From NCBI RefSeq assembly GCF_002934365.1, contig NZ_PTIY01000005.1, positions 186,001-250,000 of the forward strand: a stretch of DNA of 64,000 nt, given 5' to 3'. How positions within the stretch are numbered: position 1 is the stretch's first letter; every line of letters begins with the position of its first letter. The stretch is from Methylobacter tundripaludum. GTDB lineage: Bacteria > Pseudomonadota > Gammaproteobacteria > Methylococcales > Methylomonadaceae. The notes under the pieces are model-generated. The model saw only the letters and a list, made by a program, of their open reading frames with translations, did no database searches and had not been told where the DNA came from. The position numbers were made by a program, and so were the translations under genes. This document shows positions 62,309 through 64,000 of this stretch, piece after piece.

Positions 62309-63652
62309 ATGAAACTGAAATCTGTTTTTCTCTCAAATTTACCTGGAATACCCATCTTCATTTGGACGCTGACGATAACGTTACCTTTATATTGTTCCGC
62401 TTCGGATTTTCTTAAAGTGGATGGAACGGAGATCAGGGACAATTACGGCGTGGGTAAAGATGTTCATCTTTACGGCACCAACCTGGGAGGCTGGAGGGTG
62501 CACGAACCCTGGATGTCGCCATTAGCCGGGGCATCAAATGAGTGGGATGCGCGAAATATTCTTACCGAACGTTTTGGTAAAGAGGCTGTCTGGGATCTCT
62601 ACAACGCTTACTGGGATTCCTGGATCACGGAAACCGATTTCAAGAATATCGCCGAAGCCGGTCTCAACTGTATCCGTTTGCCGATATATGCGCTTAACCA
62701 TATGGATGATGAGGGTAACTGGAGACTGGACGATACCGGCGCCATTGATTTATCCCGGATTGAATGGACCGTAAACAAAGCGTTGGAATATGGGCTCTAC
62801 ACTATCCTTGATATGCATGGCGCGCCGGGGTCACAAAACGGAGCCCATCATTCAGGCCGGCAAAACGGCGCTCTGCTTTATTCAACCCCGCTCTATCAGA
62901 ATCAACTGGTAGAGCTTTGGGAAACTCTCGCCACGCGTTTTAAAGACAATGCCGCCGTGGCCGGTTATGACCTGTTGAATGAACCCTCCGAGACCTTTCC
63001 CGGAGGGATGGGTTCCGAGGTGGTTAATCTTTACGACCGCCTATATCACGCTATCCGAACGATTGATCCCGACCATATCATCATTATGGAAGCTACCTGG
63101 TGGTGGAATACACTTCCGAATCCCCAAGAGAAAAACTGGGAGAATGTCGTCTATTCGTTGCACTATTACCAATGGCAAAACAATGAAGACTTCACGGTGA
63201 TGAAAAATTCTGTGGATGGGTGGATACAGGACGCTCAAAAATGGGGTTCAAAATATAACGTACCGCATTTTATAGGGGAATTCACGCTGTTCGGAAATGC
63301 CGAATCCTGGAATTACGGACTTCAGCAATTTACAGAAACCGGCAGCCACTGGACAACTTGGTCTTATAAGGTGTTGGGCCGCAATAATTGGGGAATGTAC
63401 AACACAGCAGAGCAAAACAGCAATGTTGCCGATATTGCTACGGATGATTTAAACACTATCAAATACAAATGGAGTCAGTGGAACACGCCGGAATATTTTT
63501 CACCCAACCCTACAGTTATCAACGCCATGCAAAAAGCAACCTTAGGCCGAAAACTGAAGCGGCCTACTCAAGCCTTTACCGCTAAATCAGAAAAAGGCGG
63601 AACAAAAAATTTAGTGAGCTGGCCGACGATTAGCCATATCAGGGATCTTTGA
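62309..63652 (+). CDS. GH5 family beta-glucanase (exported)
   Basis: A 447-residue glycoside hydrolase from ATG 62309. A hydrophobic signal segment (IPIFIWTLTITLPLYCSAS) is followed by a GH5 barrel with GTNLGGWRVHEPWM, IRLPIYALNHM, the acid/base Glu225 in GYDLLNEPSETF and the nucleophile Glu324 in HFIGEFTLFGN. Resemblance to fungal/bacterial exo-beta-1,3-glucanases is the best guess. The last 13 residues, LVSWPTISHIRDL, copy the end of the DUF190 protein, so the gene has been fused to a copied tail. It follows an IS remnant, which suggests acquisition. Confidence 0.88.
   Translation: MKLKSVFLSNLPGIPIFIWTLTITLPLYCSASDFLKVDGTEIRDNYGVGKDVHLYGTNLGGWRVHEPWMSPLAGASNEWDARNILTERFGKEAVWDLYNAYWDSWITETDFKNIAEAGLNCIRLPIYALNHMDDEGNWRLDDTGAIDLSRIEWTVNKALEYGLYTILDMHGAPGSQNGAHHSGRQNGALLYSTPLYQNQLVELWETLATRFKDNAAVAGYDLLNEPSETFPGGMGSEVVNLYDRLYHAIRTIDPDHIIIMEATWWWNTLPNPQEKNWENVVYSLHYYQWQNNEDFTVMKNSVDGWIQDAQKWGSKYNVPHFIGEFTLFGNAESWNYGLQQFTETGSHWTTWSYKVLGRNNWGMYNTAEQNSNVADIATDDLNTIKYKWSQWNTPEYFSPNPTVINAMQKATLGRKLKRPTQAFTAKSEKGGTKNLVSWPTISHIRDL
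63612..63645 (+). repeat. Direct repeat, copy B (end of GH5 gene)
   Basis: AGTGAGCTGGCCGACGATTA and the following GCCATATCAGGGAT, read in the same frame as copy A and encoding the tail of the GH5 protein. It is too similar to copy A to be chance. Confidence 0.75.
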
Positions 63653-63754
63653 GCGCGCAGCTGACTTTCTTAACGCGATAGACGTTATGGCCTACCTCAG
63701 TGGCACCCCCTAATACTGCTCAATATGACCTCATTGCAACCCCATCAATTTTGT

Positions 63755-63880
63755 TAGGAACGTGCATGAAATAACTTGAGCAAGTTTTATTTTTCATTTT
63801 TTAACCATGAAGGACATGAAAGGTTTAAGTCTTCATGTCCTTCATGGTAATTGCCTAAATTAATTTATGCACGATCCTTA
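63755..63880. repeat. MITE-like inverted repeat near the right edge
   Basis: Outer arms TTAGGAACGTGCATGAAATA and its partner ending TTATGCACGATCCTTA match at about 17 of 21 positions. The inner arms ACCATGAAGGACATGAA (63804-63820) and TTCATGTCCTTCATGGT (63832-63848) are perfect, with an 11-base loop. The region 63801-63880 reversed is related to 21225-21290 near cysM. Confidence 0.7.
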
Positions 63881-63906
63881 GCTAACGGAGAAATAAGCGT
63901 TGCCCG

Positions 63907-64000
63907 CTACCCGGCGTCGCTGGTTCCAGCGCGGTTCAGGTCGGCCAGCTTTTCAAGCTCCTCCTTTTGAGCCAAATCCACCCCGACGCTGACAATAAAG
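63907..64000 (-). CDS. C-terminus of an unidentified gene (partial)
   Basis: An open minus-strand frame enters from the right edge and ends at TAG 63909-63907. The 30 visible residues end ELEKLADLNRAGTSDAG, preceded by FIVSVGVDLAQKE. A helical Glu/Lys/Leu run is plausible for a protein C-terminus, but the family cannot be named. Confidence 0.4.
   Translation of the reverse strand, partial: FIVSVGVDLAQKEELEKLADLNRAGTSDAG

Noticed and set aside
1-64000. CRISPR arrays, tRNA and rRNA genes
   Set aside because: I looked for evenly spaced direct repeats and for tRNA arms in the intergenic spaces and saw none; the repeats found are palindromic and irregular. A covariance-model scan would be decisive.

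Overview
The window looks like chromosome from a gammaproteobacterial (type I, Methylococcales-like) methanotroph. The pointers are a linked sucrose pathway (sucrose-phosphate synthase, sucrose-phosphatase, amylosucrase) of the kind known from halotolerant methanotrophs, a hopanoid RND transporter (HpnN) beside a relic of squalene-hopene cyclase, and ordinary gammaproteobacterial housekeeping blocks (truA-trpF-trpB-trpA-accD, argA-cpdA, rppH, cysM). Genus cannot be fixed by reading alone.

Layout. 0-7 kb is a minus-strand housekeeping run from ydbL and rlmD through an L,D-transpeptidase, truA, a His-rich DUF2231 membrane protein, trpF, trpB and trpA to the start of accD. 7-15.4 kb is decayed: a 3' scrap of a second ydbH, a type I secretion locus (TolC, ABC exporter, RTX protein) that has lost its adaptor gene and the 5' end of its RTX gene, a frameshifted IS3-family element and a broken IS1-family element. 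15.4-25 kb returns to core genes: bacterioferritin-associated ferredoxin, two complementary bacterioferritin subunits, a K+ channel, full-length ydbH, cysM, a HAD phosphatase, rppH, cpdA and argA. 25.4-37.6 kb holds a CRP/FNR-type regulator, envelope proteins of unknown role and a giant cyclic beta-1,2-glucan synthase gene.

37.6-43.6 kb is a dense stress/envelope island of small genes: BON lipoprotein, two DUF883/YqjD proteins, YqjE-like and YqjK-like proteins, several 46-73-residue membrane proteins, CsbD, a DUF4398 lipoprotein and an OmpA-family lipoprotein. An imperfect dyad (core GTRCGKTAMCGYAC) recurs in its intergenic spaces and also lies upstream of the CRP-like gene at 25.4 kb. I propose it as a previously unannotated regulon operator; this is the most interesting pattern in the window.

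43.6-49.4 kb carries back-to-back relics of squalene-hopene cyclase and a CRP-like gene, then hpnN, an ApbE lipoprotein and a MarR regulator. 49.5-52 kb has a SulP transporter with a tandem universal stress protein. 52-59 kb holds a divergent DapB-like gene and the sucrose locus, with MITE-like insertions (one with a perfect 11-bp target duplication) and hairpin repeats between genes. 59-62 kb is an ion-transport group (CPA2 antiporter, ClC protein lacking the gating glutamate, DUF190). A GH5 beta-glucanase gene follows whose last residues copy the tail of the DUF190 gene. No tRNA, rRNA or CRISPR array was seen.
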